This document shows positions 43,545-52,269 of a stretch of DNA of 59,020 bases, piece after piece. The stretch covers positions 1 through 59,020 of the forward strand of contig JAFLKM010000042.1 in NCBI GenBank assembly GCA_019163335.1, in the 5' to 3' direction. The notes below the pieces were generated by a model, which was not told where the DNA came from, made no database searches, and was given only the letters and a program-made list of their open reading frames with translations. Position numbers and translations under genes: made by a program. Source of the stretch: Desulfobulbaceae bacterium (lineage in GTDB: Bacteria; Desulfobacterota; Desulfobulbia; Desulfobulbales; Desulfocapsaceae). Position 1 is the stretch's first letter, and every line of letters starts with the position of its first letter.

Positions 43545-44348
43545 ATGAAAACAGGTATACGTAATGGCTATGGTGCCATATCTGGAACGCTGATTGGCAC
43601 CTTGGGTGGCCTGATCGGCCTGGGTGGCGCGGAATTTCGCCTGCCTGTGCTGGTTGGCTTGTTTAAACTTGGAACATTGGAAGCGGTCATTCTCAATAAG
43701 GCCATGAGCCTGGTGGTCGTGGCGGCAGCCCTGCTTTTCCGTGGGGCTGCCATCTCACCTGGTCAATTATTTAGCCATGTCGATGTGGTTGTCAATCTGC
43801 TGGCGGGAAGTCTCATAGGCGCATGGTGGGCGGCAGGGCATGCCATTACCCTGCCGCGGATTTGGCTTAACCGGGTGGTCATGGTTATGCTGGTCCTTCT
43901 TTCCCTGATTATGCTCGCGGAGGCCCTGTTCGGCATGCACGGTGAAGGTGCTCCTCTTTTCGAACAGGGTGTCGCCAGATTTGTGGCCGGAATGATCGCC
44001 GGTTTCGGTATTGGCGTCGTCGCTGCCCTTCTAGGCGTTGCCGGCGGCGAACTGCTGATTCCGACCATTGTGTTGCTCTTTGGCCTGGATATGAAACTCG
44101 CAGGCAGCTTGTCGCTGGTCGTAAGTCTGCCCACCATGATCGTTGGCTTTGCACGCTACAGTCAGTCAAACTCATTTGCCGTGCTCAAACAGGAACGACT
44201 ATTGTTTCGGTGGATGGTGGCTGGCTCGATCCTTGGCGCTGCCATCGGCGGCATGATGCTTGGCCTCATTTCAGCCAGGGTGCTGATGGGCTTGCTCGGG
44301 GTGGTCCTGTTTATTTCAGCGATAAAAACTTTTCAACACGCACATTGA
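43545..44348 (+). CDS. TauE/SafE-family permease inside the mod operon
   Basis: A 267-aa membrane protein with about eight hydrophobic segments and the two TauE/SafE half-repeats: GTLIGTLGGLIGLGGAEFRLPVLVGLF near the N-terminus and GVVAALLGVAGGELLIPTIVLLFG in the second half. The family moves sulfite, sulfonates or related anions. It starts nine bases after modA and ends 13 bases before modB, so it belongs to the operon. Efflux or uptake of molybdate-like or sulfur oxyanions is inferred; I know of no standard Mod role. Confidence 0.9.
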   Translation: MKTGIRNGYGAISGTLIGTLGGLIGLGGAEFRLPVLVGLFKLGTLEAVILNKAMSLVVVAAALLFRGAAISPGQLFSHVDVVVNLLAGSLIGAWWAAGHAITLPRIWLNRVVMVMLVLLSLIMLAEALFGMHGEGAPLFEQGVARFVAGMIAGFGIGVVAALLGVAGGELLIPTIVLLFGLDMKLAGSLSLVVSLPTMIVGFARYSQSNSFAVLKQERLLFRWMVAGSILGAAIGGMMLGLISARVLMGLLGVVLFISAIKTFQHAH

Positions 44349-44361
44349 TTAAGGACAACAT

Positions 44362-45042
44362 ATGCTTTTATCCGAAGGTGATCTGCAGGCCATCTGGTTG
44401 ACGCTTCGCCTGGCGAGCATCGTCACTTTAATACTCCTTGTTCTGGGGACGCCGATTGCCTGGTGGCTGGCACGTACCCGCACCCGATGGAAAGGATTGA
44501 TCGGGGCCGTGGTGGCTCTGCCGTTGGTGCTGCCGCCATCGGTCCTCGGCTTTTATCTCTTGCTGGCCATGGGGCCGTACGGCTTGGTCGGTCATCTGAC
44601 CCGGAAGCTGGGCCTCGGCCCCTTACCCTTCACCTTCGAAGGGTTGGTGATCGCCTCAGTATTTTACTCTCTGCCCTTCATGGTGCAGCCGCTGCAGAAC
44701 GCCTTTGAGTCGATTGGAGACAGGCCTCTGGAGGTGGCGGCGACCTTACGTGGTTCGCCGCTCGACGCCTTCTTTACTGTGGCCGTTCCCTTGGCGCTAC
44801 CCGGTTTTCTCACCGCTTCGATCCTCACCTTTGCACATACGGTGGGCGAGTTTGGCGTGGTGCTGATGATCGGCGGCAACATACCAGGTGTTACCCGGGT
44901 TGCCTCAGTGCAGATTTACGATCATGTTGAAGCGCTGGAGTATACTCAGGCCCATCATCTGTCGGCCATCATGCTGGTCTTTTCCTTCCTGGTACTGTTG
45001 GCGCTGTATGCCTGGCGACCAAACCCTAAAAAAGGAGCCTGA
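44362..45042 (+). CDS. modB: Molybdate ABC transporter permease
   Basis: A 226-aa inner-membrane permease with about five helices. It has [29 protein letters not shown] at the start, [20 protein letters not shown], and the cytoplasmic EAA loop [27 protein letters not shown] that docks on Mod[21 protein letters not shown] is characteristic of ModB. It ends one base before the modC start. Confidence 0.95.
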   Translation: MLLSEGDLQAIWLTLRLASIVTLILLVLGTPIAWWLARTRTRWKGLIGAVVALPLVLPPSVLGFYLLLAMGPYGLVGHLTRKLGLGPLPFTFEGLVIASVFYSLPFMVQPLQNAFESIGDRPLEVAATLRGSPLDAFFTVAVPLALPGFLTASILTFAHTVGEFGVVLMIGGNIPGVTRVASVQIYDHVEALEYTQAHHLSAIMLVFSFLVLLALYAWRPNPKKGA

Positions 45043-45043
45043 G

Positions 45044-46114
45044 ATGAGCGAGATTCAAGCAAAGTTTCGCCTCGACTGGCCCGGGTTTTCCCTCGATGTC
45101 GATCTGCAGTTGCCCATCACCGGAATAACCGCATTGTTCGGTCATTCCGGATCAGGCAAGACCACGCTGTTGCGCTGCATGGCCGGATTGGAGAGAGCAC
45201 CGCAGGGTCGGCTGACCATCAACGGTGATGTCTGGCAGGACGACAGCCATTGGCTGCCTACGTATAAGAGGCCATTAGGCTATGTATTTCAGGAAGCCAG
45301 TCTCTTTGCCCATCTTTCAGTCATGGGCAATCTTCGCTATGGCATGAAGCGGGTGAAGGACGCTCAGCTGGTTAGTCTGGAACAGGCCATTGAACTACTG
45401 GGGATCGGCCATCTGCTTGACCGGAAACCTGATCTGCTCTCCGGCGGGGAACGTCAGCGGGTCGCCATCGCTCGTGCCTTGGCGGTCAGTCCTCGCCTGC
45501 TCCTTATGGATGAGCCGCTGGCCGCCCTTGATTTAAAACGCAAACGGGAAATCCTACCCTATCTTGAGCGTTTGCACGACGAATTAGCAATACCGGTTAT
45601 CTATGTCAGCCATTCCCCCGATGAAGTCGCACGTCTTGCTGACTATATTGTTGTTATGGAGGACGGACGTGCTCTGGGGCAAGGACAGCTGGCGGAAATT
45701 CTGGCCAGAACCGATCTGCCGATTCGGATAGGAGAAGAAGCCTTCGCCATTATTAAAGCAGTGATCGGTGAGGTAGATAATGAATGGCATCTGGCAAGGC
45801 TTGATTTTCCCGGAGGTCAACTATGGTTTCGTGATCCGGGTCTGGCTGTAGGTCACAGTGTACGAATTCGTATCCTGGCGCGAGATGTCAGTTTGGCAAA
45901 GCAACCACCTCAAAAGAGCAGTATTCAGAATGTGCTCCACGGAAAGGTTGAGGCAATAGGTGGAGACGAGCATCCCGGTCTGGCAATCGTACGAATTCTG
46001 ATCGGTGATTCCAGGTTTCTTGCACGATTAACCAGACGTGCGGTCTCAGAACTCGATTTAGAAACTGAACAGAATATCTGGATACAGGTGAAGTCTGTAG
46101 CTCTGATGGAATGA
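45044..46114 (+). CDS. modC: Molybdate ABC transporter ATP-binding protein
   Basis: The protein is 356 aa from ATG 45044, preceded by AAAGGAG; the open frame upstream lies inside modB and is not used. It shows Walker A GHSGSGKTTLLRCMAG, Q loop YVFQEASLFAHL, signature LLSGGERQRVAIARAL, Walker B LLLMDEPLAALD and the H loop VIYVSHSPDEV. The C-terminal about 130 residues form a Mop/TOBE-like domain (NVLHGKVEAIGGDEHPGLAIVRILIG) that can bind molybdate for trans-inhibition. Confidence 0.95.
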   Translation: MSEIQAKFRLDWPGFSLDVDLQLPITGITALFGHSGSGKTTLLRCMAGLERAPQGRLTINGDVWQDDSHWLPTYKRPLGYVFQEASLFAHLSVMGNLRYGMKRVKDAQLVSLEQAIELLGIGHLLDRKPDLLSGGERQRVAIARALAVSPRLLLMDEPLAALDLKRKREILPYLERLHDELAIPVIYVSHSPDEVARLADYIVVMEDGRALGQGQLAEILARTDLPIRIGEEAFAIIKAVIGEVDNEWHLARLDFPGGQLWFRDPGLAVGHSVRIRILARDVSLAKQPPQKSSIQNVLHGKVEAIGGDEHPGLAIVRILIGDSRFLARLTRRAVSELDLETEQNIWIQVKSVALME

Positions 46115-46299
46115 CTGCTCTGATCAACTTGACGGAAAAGGGCAAGCAGGCTGTCAAGTCTACTGGGAACAATTTGAGCCGGTGTGGATATCAATCATTG
46201 AAGAACGAGCACGGCATTATTGAGAATCGCGATGATGCAAGAGGGAAGCTCATCATGGAAAAGGCTTTCGGGTTGCAACAAACGGAACAACTTATTTAA
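46111..46299 (+). CDS. Possible 62-aa ORF overlapping the modC stop
   Basis: The ATG overlaps the modC stop (ATGA), the arrangement of coupled genes. The product (MTALINLTEKGKQAVKSTGN..., with one Cys in LSRCGYQSL) is hydrophilic and not recognised. It ends 34 bases before trmO. It may be a small operon gene, a remnant, or chance. Confidence 0.35.
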   Translation: MTALINLTEKGKQAVKSTGNNLSRCGYQSLKNEHGIIENRDDARGKLIMEKAFGLQQTEQLI

Positions 46300-46333
46300 A
46301 ATCATTAAGATAGACATAAAAAAAAGGAATGTC

Positions 46334-46828
46334 ATGGACATAGTTTACAATCCAATAGGATATTTTAGGACTCCTTTTTCCGAGATTAAAGGAATGCCTA
46401 TCCAGCCAATCGGGGCAAACGGTATAGAGGGGTCGATTGAAGTTCTTCCTGAATTCAGGGAAGGATTGAAAGACTTGGAAGGGTTTTCCCATGTGTTTGT
46501 GCTCTACCATCTGCATGAAATCAAAGGTTATGATCTCTTGGTCAAACCTTTTCTCGATAAAGATCGGCATGGGATTTTTGCTACCCGTTCACCCAAGCGG
46601 CCAAACCCGATAGGCCTCTCTGTGATGCGTCTCAAAGGCGTGAACGAAGACTCGGTGCTGCTTGAATGCATCGACGTTCTTGACCGAACTCCAGTGATTG
46701 ATATCAAACCATATGTCGCCGATTTTGATTGTTGTGATGCTGACAGGTTCGGGTGGTTTGAAGGGAAATCAGGCAATGCCAGGCACCACCGCAGCGATGA
46801 GCGATTTGCGGCAACACAAAACAAATAA
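46334..46828 (+). CDS. trmO: TrmO/TsaA-family tRNA methyltransferase
   Basis: A 164-aa protein starting MDIVYNPIGYFRTPFSEIKGMPIQP, with AAAGGAAT ahead of the ATG. The family core is FREGLKDLEGFSHVFVLYHLHE, GIFATRSPKRPNPIGLSVMRL and LDRTPVIDIKPYVADFD. TrmO methylates N6 of threonylcarbamoyladenosine 37 in some tRNAs with SAM. E. coli TrmO is longer (235 aa); short forms like this are common in anaerobes and archaea and may have another role. Its place after modC suggests possible co-expression. Confidence 0.85.
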   Translation: MDIVYNPIGYFRTPFSEIKGMPIQPIGANGIEGSIEVLPEFREGLKDLEGFSHVFVLYHLHEIKGYDLLVKPFLDKDRHGIFATRSPKRPNPIGLSVMRLKGVNEDSVLLECIDVLDRTPVIDIKPYVADFDCCDADRFGWFEGKSGNARHHRSDERFAATQNK

Positions 46829-46843
46829 ATAGCGGATTATTCC

Positions 46844-47074
46844 ATGAATTATTTGAGTATCACAATAGTGCTGGCGCTCGTGGTTTTCCTCATTGTTTCG
46901 TATTTCATAGAGGTCGTCCATGGTTCACAGTCAGGACTGTTTAACGCCGAGCTTGGTTATAATGCCGATTCTTCGAATAGGACACACCTTTCAAACCGGG
47001 AGTTCTTTTTTCAATATCTCCCGATCATGTTGGGGATTGCAGGATTGTTATTTCTTCTCGCACATATCGAATGA
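46844..47074 (+). CDS. Small membrane protein of unknown function
   Basis: A 76-aa protein with two hydrophobic helices at about 5-24 and 57-74 separated by a polar region (SQSGLFNAELGYNADSSNRTHLSNREFF). I recognise no family. It starts 15 bases after trmO and may be the last gene of that transcript. Confidence 0.55.
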   Translation: MNYLSITIVLALVVFLIVSYFIEVVHGSQSGLFNAELGYNADSSNRTHLSNREFFFQYLPIMLGIAGLLFLLAHIE

Positions 47075-47174
47075 CTGGCTCTTTGGGAAAATGGTTTTTT
47101 CGTAAGGAGAAAAGCTCTCACCATATTTTTTATCTCTCAATAGTTTCAGATACTTAACATTATAGGTTCTACAT

Positions 47175-47978
47175 ATGGCAACTTTTCTTTTCGTCCATGG
47201 AGCTTTTCAAGGTGGTTGGGTTTGGCGGAAGGTTATACCCATACTGCAAAATCAAGGGCATGTCGTGCATACCCCAACACTGTCAGGATGTGGTTACCTC
47301 TATCAAAAAACCCATTCAAAGAGTGACCTCAAAGCTTATATCAAGAACGAGGCGAGCTACCTGGATACCGTTTCCGGATGTTTTTATCCTTTTGGAGACA
47401 ATCTGCCTGAATATGATCTCCAGGTCTATATCAATGATGTGGCCAACTATATGGCAATAGAGATGCTCAATGAGGTCATTCTGGTCGGCCACAGCTATTC
47501 CGGGATGATTTGTGGTGCCCTGATGATGCAATACCCAGAATATATTCGTCAATCTATATTTATAGATGCCATTATCCCCAAATCAGATCGAAGTTTTGCA
47601 GATATTGCCGGAGAACCTTTTAGGCAGATGCTGAATCAGCATCGTTTGGGCAATGATCAAATAAGGCCATGGCCTGTGAAGATTTTTGGTATTCCAGAAA
47701 CCGAGACCGCATGGTTTGAGTCTTGCCTCCGACCATTTCCTTATCAGGCTTTTCATGCAAACTTCCCAGGCATATTCGATCCAGCAATTAAAAAAATAAG
47801 CTACATAAGCTGTTTGCACACCATAAGCCCTTTCATCCGCATGATTTCCGATACAGCCAGAGGGAATTCTTGGCCCGTTTATGAACTGGAATCGGGACAT
47901 TCGCCAATGATCACTTGTCCAGAAGCCCTGGTCAACGCGTTGACGGCTATCGTGCAACCAAACGATGCAGCTTTATAA
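47175..47978 (+). CDS. Alpha/beta hydrolase
   Basis: A 267-aa soluble hydrolase with FLFVHGAFQGGWVWRKVIPIL (oxyanion-hole region), the nucleophile elbow VGHSYSGMI, and the late ESGHSPM that provides the catalytic His. The layout is like the methylesterase/hydroxynitrile-lyase-like group of plants and bacteria. Several cysteines and an insert around residues 45-75 are unusual. Substrate unknown. A 100-base gap separates it from the small membrane protein. Confidence 0.88.
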   Translation: MATFLFVHGAFQGGWVWRKVIPILQNQGHVVHTPTLSGCGYLYQKTHSKSDLKAYIKNEASYLDTVSGCFYPFGDNLPEYDLQVYINDVANYMAIEMLNEVILVGHSYSGMICGALMMQYPEYIRQSIFIDAIIPKSDRSFADIAGEPFRQMLNQHRLGNDQIRPWPVKIFGIPETETAWFESCLRPFPYQAFHANFPGIFDPAIKKISYISCLHTISPFIRMISDTARGNSWPVYELESGHSPMITCPEALVNALTAIVQPNDAAL

Positions 47979-48479
47979 TTGTTAATGCGTGGAATTAGAA
48001 GCGGAACAATTGCGGGGTGGTGACATTCAAACTGGAGTCCAAGCAGCAGATTTGTTAGATGATGAAATCAGTGACTGTTAAGGAGGGAGACGTTTCCTGT
48101 CATCAAAGCTTCACGTGTCCGTGGCTATCATTTCGATAGGCATGTCGGGATGAAAGGGGCGACTTTATGACGAGTTTTGAGTTCAAACAGTTGCTTACTA
48201 TATTCGAGGTTGCCATAACAAATTTAACAGACATTATCGTAGGATCAAGCTTAAACTTCCTACTGTTAATATAATCAAGGAATCTCCTTTAAAACCTAGC
48301 TACATCAGAGGGTTATGTTGATCTTTTGAGAAGCAAACATTTCCTGACTATCACGGAGATGGGCAAGCAGTACGCTTGACCCCTTCCGCATATCAGCAGA
48401 AACTGTTACCCTAAAAGTCAAGATCTTTCCAAAAGACCACAAGCTTAACGCCAAGTGTGTCAAAATCGAGAAACGTCTC
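47979..48479. other. Gene-poor 500-base interval; short ORFs only
   Basis: No convincing gene. A 28-codon frame ending near 48080 reads VELEAEQLRGGDIQTGVQAA and on to a stop at DC, which could be a gene remnant. A 35-codon hydrophobic ORF at 48167-48274 (MTSFEFKQLLTIFEVAITNL, then TDIIVGSSLNFLLLI) has AAGGGG at suitable distance. Neither is recognised. Confidence 0.3.
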
Positions 48480-48884
48480 TCAGATCAACCAATTCTGCAC
48501 TGTCAATTCTGAAATTCTTGTAAAATGACGGGAATTCCCTGTTACAAGTACGAGTTTGTTGGCCAGGGCGATAGCGGCAATTTCAAGATCGGCAAGAGCC
48601 AGCGGGGTTCCAGCCTTTTCCAGTTCGGCTCGAAGACGGCCGCAAGCATAGGCTGCCTTGCTGTCAAAGCCAAGGAGATTAACGGCTGGCAGGAGAATGT
48701 TTTGCAGGTTTGAAATGTGATAGTCCGGTCTGTCGCTTTTGTAAGCCCAATAAACGATTTCGGAGATAGTGACCGTGGATATGTGCTGCTGATTGCGGGG
48801 AATTTCCGCTAATCTGGCCAGCAAACCGGGAAAAGGTTGTTTTTTGAAGATATTGGTTATGATATCCGTGTCAAAGAGATACAT
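48480..48884 (-). CDS. vapC: PIN-domain toxin (VapC type)
   Basis: The protein is 134 aa from ATG 48884 with GGAGAAGG five bases ahead. The PIN ribonuclease pattern is present: MYLFDTDIITNIF (first Asp), ISTVTISEIVYWA (Glu), LALADLEIAAIALANKLVLVTGN (late acidic cluster and TGN). These residues hold Mg2+ for tRNA or RNA cleavage. It overlaps the antitoxin gene by 14 bases, the classic operon arrangement. The ORF is intact, so the toxin could be active. Confidence 0.92.
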   Translation of the reverse strand: MYLFDTDIITNIFKKQPFPGLLARLAEIPRNQQHISTVTISEIVYWAYKSDRPDYHISNLQNILLPAVNLLGFDSKAAYACGRLRAELEKAGTPLALADLEIAAIALANKLVLVTGNSRHFTRISELTVQNWLI

Positions 48885-49149
48885 TGCGACCTTCTCCACC
48901 CTGCTTCCGAAGTTCAGTGAGATCAAGCAAAGGTGTGGCCATTTCCTCAAAATCCGGCCAAGTCGAGGCCACAGCCGCAAGACCCTGTCGTTCTTGATAC
49001 TGTTCAATAATTTTCAGATCATCAAGGTTGATGAGAGCCGCTACCGGCTTATTGCGACGGGTAATAATAAATCGCTCATGACCATGGATACTTTTGGCAA
49101 TGATTTCAGAAAGATGGCTTTTAGTTTCGGCAACGGATATATGCTGCAT
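48871..49149 (-). CDS. Phd/YefM-type antitoxin
   Basis: A 92-aa protein beginning MQHISVAETKSHLSEIIAKSIHGHERFIITRRNKPVAALI, the DNA-binding half of the Phd/YefM fold. The C-terminal half (STWPDFEEMATPLLDLTELR) would thread onto the toxin. AGGAGG precedes the start. Antitoxins of this family repress their own promoter, so autoregulation is expected. Confidence 0.92.
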   Translation of the reverse strand: MQHISVAETKSHLSEIIAKSIHGHERFIITRRNKPVAALINLDDLKIIEQYQERQGLAAVASTWPDFEEMATPLLDLTELRKQGGEGRNVSL

Positions 49150-49987
49150 AGCAAACCTCCTGTGAACTTTAAAAAAGATGGTTGAAGGTCGAGATGACCA
49201 TTATGACCACATCATAATATTCTTTCTATGGGGAACTTGTCAAGCTCATTACGGATTAGACAAAAGTCTTACCAAAGCGGCCTGAGCAACTTCAGAAACT
49301 GGTTGTTATTGTAGTTATCCAGCACACAGGAAAGAAGACAATTCGCAGGGCAATCAAGTCAAGATCCTTCCAATATACTGAACCGGAGGACAGAAGATAT
49401 CCTTCCTCGGCATCATAAAGTTGACGTTAAGGGAACAGTATCTGGAACTAACAGAAAAGGGAGATTTAAGATAAGGGAGCGACGAACTATTCCAGCGCCT
49501 TTCATCCGTCCACATGGCAGCCAGCTTGACAGGATCATACACCGCAATCTGGATGAGCATGGATCAGCATTGACGAGACCGCTTGCCCATTATGGATGAG
49601 GTGGATTTTTTATTCAGATGGATGTGGTAAAAGTCTTCTCGGAAATCGACCAAATATTACATTGGCAATGAATGAGGTTTTTTTATGTCGAAAATATCTG
49701 GGGGTATTTTTATTCTAGTCATTAAGTAAAATTTGTAATAGCAGCATATTGAATAGACCCTTTTTTGTGCCTTCTCTTTGATGAGCGAATTTTCCATTAA
49801 TCCCCATTATTCTTGCATCCAGGAATAGAATGATTAATATTCGTCTAGATTTCAAATGAGCTGAAAGTAAAGATTAATCCGTCGGTTAAAAATGATTCTT
49901 ACAGTTTATTTTTTGTTTCATCATTACTTGTGTTAAAAACTGGAAGTTGTTTTTGCTTCACTACTAATAAAATAAAGGAGGAAGAAT
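49150..49987. other. Gene-poor 840-base interval
   Basis: I see no recognisable gene. A 68-codon minus-strand frame at 49354-49560 lacks a ribosome site and family features. The last 400 bases are strongly AT-rich. The stretch would include the promoter of the BI-1-like gene and the toxin-antitoxin promoter, and may be decayed accessory DNA. Confidence 0.4.
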
Positions 49988-50695
49988 ATGTACGGAAATG
50001 CAAATCAGATAACGTTGACCCAGGCCCGGCAGGAGGCGTCCACCATTTTCCTGGCCAAGGTCTTCAACTGGATGGCTATTGGCCTTGGGTTGACCGGTGT
50101 CGTGGCCTATCTAACCGCCTCTTCGGGCATTGCCATGCAGATTGTGGCAAGCCCGATGCTTATGATTCTAGTGCTGGCCGAACTGGGGATGGTTTTTTAC
50201 CTCTCAGCTAGAGTTGATAAGTTGCAGGCCTCCACAGCCACCGGACTCTTTATTGGCTACGCAGTGTTGAACGGGGTTACCCTCTCCACTATTTTTCTTG
50301 CCTATACCAGCTCATCCATTGCCGGTACTTTCTTCATTACAGCCGCGATGTTTGGCGCCATGGCCATTTATGGACTGGTAACTAAACGGGATCTTTCAGG
50401 CTTTGGTTCTTTTCTTTTCATGGGTTTGATTGGAATTCTTGTCGCCTCACTGGTCAATATGTTTCTCCAGAGTTCCGCCATGTCCTGGGTTATTTCCATG
50501 GTTGGGGTTCTTGTCTTCACCGGCTTGACGGCCTATGACGTTCAGAGGATTAAGTCCATCGGCGAGCAGGGAATCATGACTCAGGGTGAAGAAATGATCA
50601 AGAAGGGGTCGATCATGGGAGCTTTGGCCCTGTATCTTGACTTTATAAATCTCTTTCTCATGATGCTCCGACTCTTTGGAGGCAGCAGAGATTAG
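49988..50695 (+). CDS. Bax inhibitor-1/YccA family membrane protein
   Basis: A 235-aa protein with seven hydrophobic segments, typical of the BI-1/YccA (UPF0005) family. Signatures are FLAKVFNWMAIGLGLTGVVAYL, GYAVLNGVTLSTIFLAY, MFGAMAIYGLVTKRDLSGFGSFLFMGLIGI and TAYDVQRIK near the end, with ALYLDFINLFLMMLRLFG as last helix. Bacterial members conduct Ca2+ or modulate FtsH proteolysis. AAGGAGGAAGAAT precedes the ATG. A terminator follows. Confidence 0.95.
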   Translation: MYGNANQITLTQARQEASTIFLAKVFNWMAIGLGLTGVVAYLTASSGIAMQIVASPMLMILVLAELGMVFYLSARVDKLQASTATGLFIGYAVLNGVTLSTIFLAYTSSSIAGTFFITAAMFGAMAIYGLVTKRDLSGFGSFLFMGLIGILVASLVNMFLQSSAMSWVISMVGVLVFTGLTAYDVQRIKSIGEQGIMTQGEEMIKKGSIMGALALYLDFINLFLMMLRLFGGSRD

Positions 50696-50726
50696 GCTTT
50701 ACGGTTGCTATACGATGAATTAATTA

Positions 50727-50763
50727 AAGGCATGTTCCGCATTGGTGGGACATGCCTTTTCTA
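50727..50763 (+). terminator. Rho-independent terminator after the BI-1 gene
   Basis: AAGGCATGT pairs exactly with ACATGCCTT around a 14-base loop, followed by TTCTATTTTTT. It lies about 30 bases after the stop. Confidence 0.85.
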
Positions 50764-50806
50764 TTTTTTAAGACGGTCTCTGTTTATTTTTCTGGTGATC
50801 AAATAA

Positions 50807-52024
50807 ATGCACACATCATTTGCGGGAAAACGAATCACGGTGGGAGTGACTGGCAGTATAGCAGCCTTTAAGGTCGCCGGCTGGGTAAGCACACTTGCTA
50901 AGGAAGAAGCACAAGTGACAGTGATCATGACCGATTCGGCCTGCCGCTTTGTTACCCCTCTCACCTTTGCCGCCCTTTCCGGTGAGCGGGTGCATACCAA
51001 CCTTTTTTCCAAAGAAGATGCTGAGACCATTCCCCATATATATCTGGCAAGGGAAACAGATCTTGTCGTGATCGCCCCGGCCACTGCCCAGACCATTGCC
51101 AGGTTGGCGCACGGGATGGCTGATGACCTGTTGGCTTGCACGGTCCTTGCTACTCAGGCAAAGGTTTTGGTCTTTCCAGCCATGAACACTCAGATGTACC
51201 GGCATCCTGCGGTACAGGAGAATATCTCGAAGCTGAAAGAGTTGGGATATCAGGTGATTGAGCCGGAGAGTGGACGGATGGCCTGCAAGCAGGAGGGGGC
51301 AGGGCGATTGCCGGAGTGGGAGCTGGCCCGTGAGGCCCTATTGCAAAATCTGGCAACGCAAGATCTTGCTGGTGAAAAGATTCTGGTTACTGCCGGACCA
51401 ACTCGTGAACCACTGGATCCGGCTCGATTTTTAAGCAATCGATCATCTGGAAAGATGGGGTACAGCCTGGCCAGAACTGCCCAAAGACGCGGCGCGGACG
51501 TGACCCTGATTTCCGGCCCGACAACACTGCCCTTGCCGCCAGGTGTATCCTGTGTGCGGGTGGAGATCGCGTCGGAGATGGCTGATGCAGTTTTGAGCCG
51601 CTGCAGGCTAGCATCAGTAATCGTCAAGGCAGCCGCAGTATGTGATTTTCGACCGGTTGCATCCTTTGCTGAAAAGGTAAAAAAAGAACAGGCCAGTCTT
51701 CAACTGTCTCTGGAACAAACACAGGACATCTTGCAAGAATTGGGATCAATCAAAGAGGAAGCAGGTTTCCTGCTGGTTGGTTTTGCCGCTGAAAGCAAAG
51801 AGCACGCGGTAGAAGGCCAAAAAAAACTTACAAAGAAAAACCTCGATCTGATCGCTATCAATGATATCCATTCTGCCCATACGGGCTTTGAGGCGGATAG
51901 CAATCAAGTGAGCCTGCTTGATAAGAACGGGATCAACCATCTACCGTTAGTGAGTAAGGAGCAGACGGCAGACTTGATATGGGATCATGTGGTAAAAATG
52001 CTGGAAGAAAAAAACAGAGAGTAA
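50807..52024 (+). CDS. coaBC: Bifunctional phosphopantothenoylcysteine decarboxylase / phosphopantothenate-cysteine ligase
   Basis: A 405-aa enzyme for two steps of CoA synthesis. The CoaC half (about 1-185) has ITVGVTGSIAAFKV, flavin-binding APATAQTIARLAHGMADDLL, FPAMNTQMYRHPAVQ and the lid MACKQEGAGRLPE with the active Cys. The CoaB half shows VTAGPTREPLDPARFLSNRSSGKMGY, KAAAVCDFRP and GFAAES. Length is standard. panC and panD lie 4-5 kb away, so three steps of the pathway are in this window. Confidence 0.97.
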   Translation: MHTSFAGKRITVGVTGSIAAFKVAGWVSTLAKEEAQVTVIMTDSACRFVTPLTFAALSGERVHTNLFSKEDAETIPHIYLARETDLVVIAPATAQTIARLAHGMADDLLACTVLATQAKVLVFPAMNTQMYRHPAVQENISKLKELGYQVIEPESGRMACKQEGAGRLPEWELAREALLQNLATQDLAGEKILVTAGPTREPLDPARFLSNRSSGKMGYSLARTAQRRGADVTLISGPTTLPLPPGVSCVRVEIASEMADAVLSRCRLASVIVKAAAVCDFRPVASFAEKVKKEQASLQLSLEQTQDILQELGSIKEEAGFLLVGFAAESKEHAVEGQKKLTKKNLDLIAINDIHSAHTGFEADSNQVSLLDKNGINHLPLVSKEQTADLIWDHVVKMLEEKNRE

Positions 52025-52143
52025 CTTCACACCCGTATAATCCCCTGAAAATGGAGAGGAAGGGAGAAAGCCTTCTTTGCACCATGAAGAAAATTCAATA
52101 AACCGATGTAGATAAATAACTATAACATTCTTAATTCGTGAAC

Positions 52144-52207
52144 GGCATAAGGGGCCGTAAAGAAATAGATAAAAATGTAATGGTTATTTCTTAACGGCCC
52201 CTAAACA
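52144..52207. repeat. Dispersed hairpin repeat, copy 2
   Basis: AGGGGCCGTAAAGAAATA (52150-52167) pairs with TATTTCTTAACGGCCCCT (52185-52202), 17 of 18 bases, loop 17. Flank CGGCATAAG and tail CTAAA match copy 1 at 29058-29122. No T tract follows on either strand, so it is not a standard terminator, although it lies between the convergent coaBC and alcohol dehydrogenase genes. Confidence 0.8.
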
Positions 52208-52269
52208 CAAAAGCTCATCCTTGGCTGTCTTCTGTTGTCTTCCCCTTGGGTTCCTTCTTGTTTTCCACC

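Noticed and set aside
44888-45043. Upstream extension of the modC frame into modB
   Set aside because: It overlaps conserved ModB coding sequence in another frame; AAAGGAG precedes ATG 45044.
49354-49560. 68-codon minus-strand frame in the island
   Set aside because: No ribosome site, no family resemblance and unlikely amino-acid composition.
40100-49990. Integrase or CRISPR array in the accessory region
   Set aside because: I looked for tyrosine recombinase motifs and for regularly spaced direct repeats and found neither.
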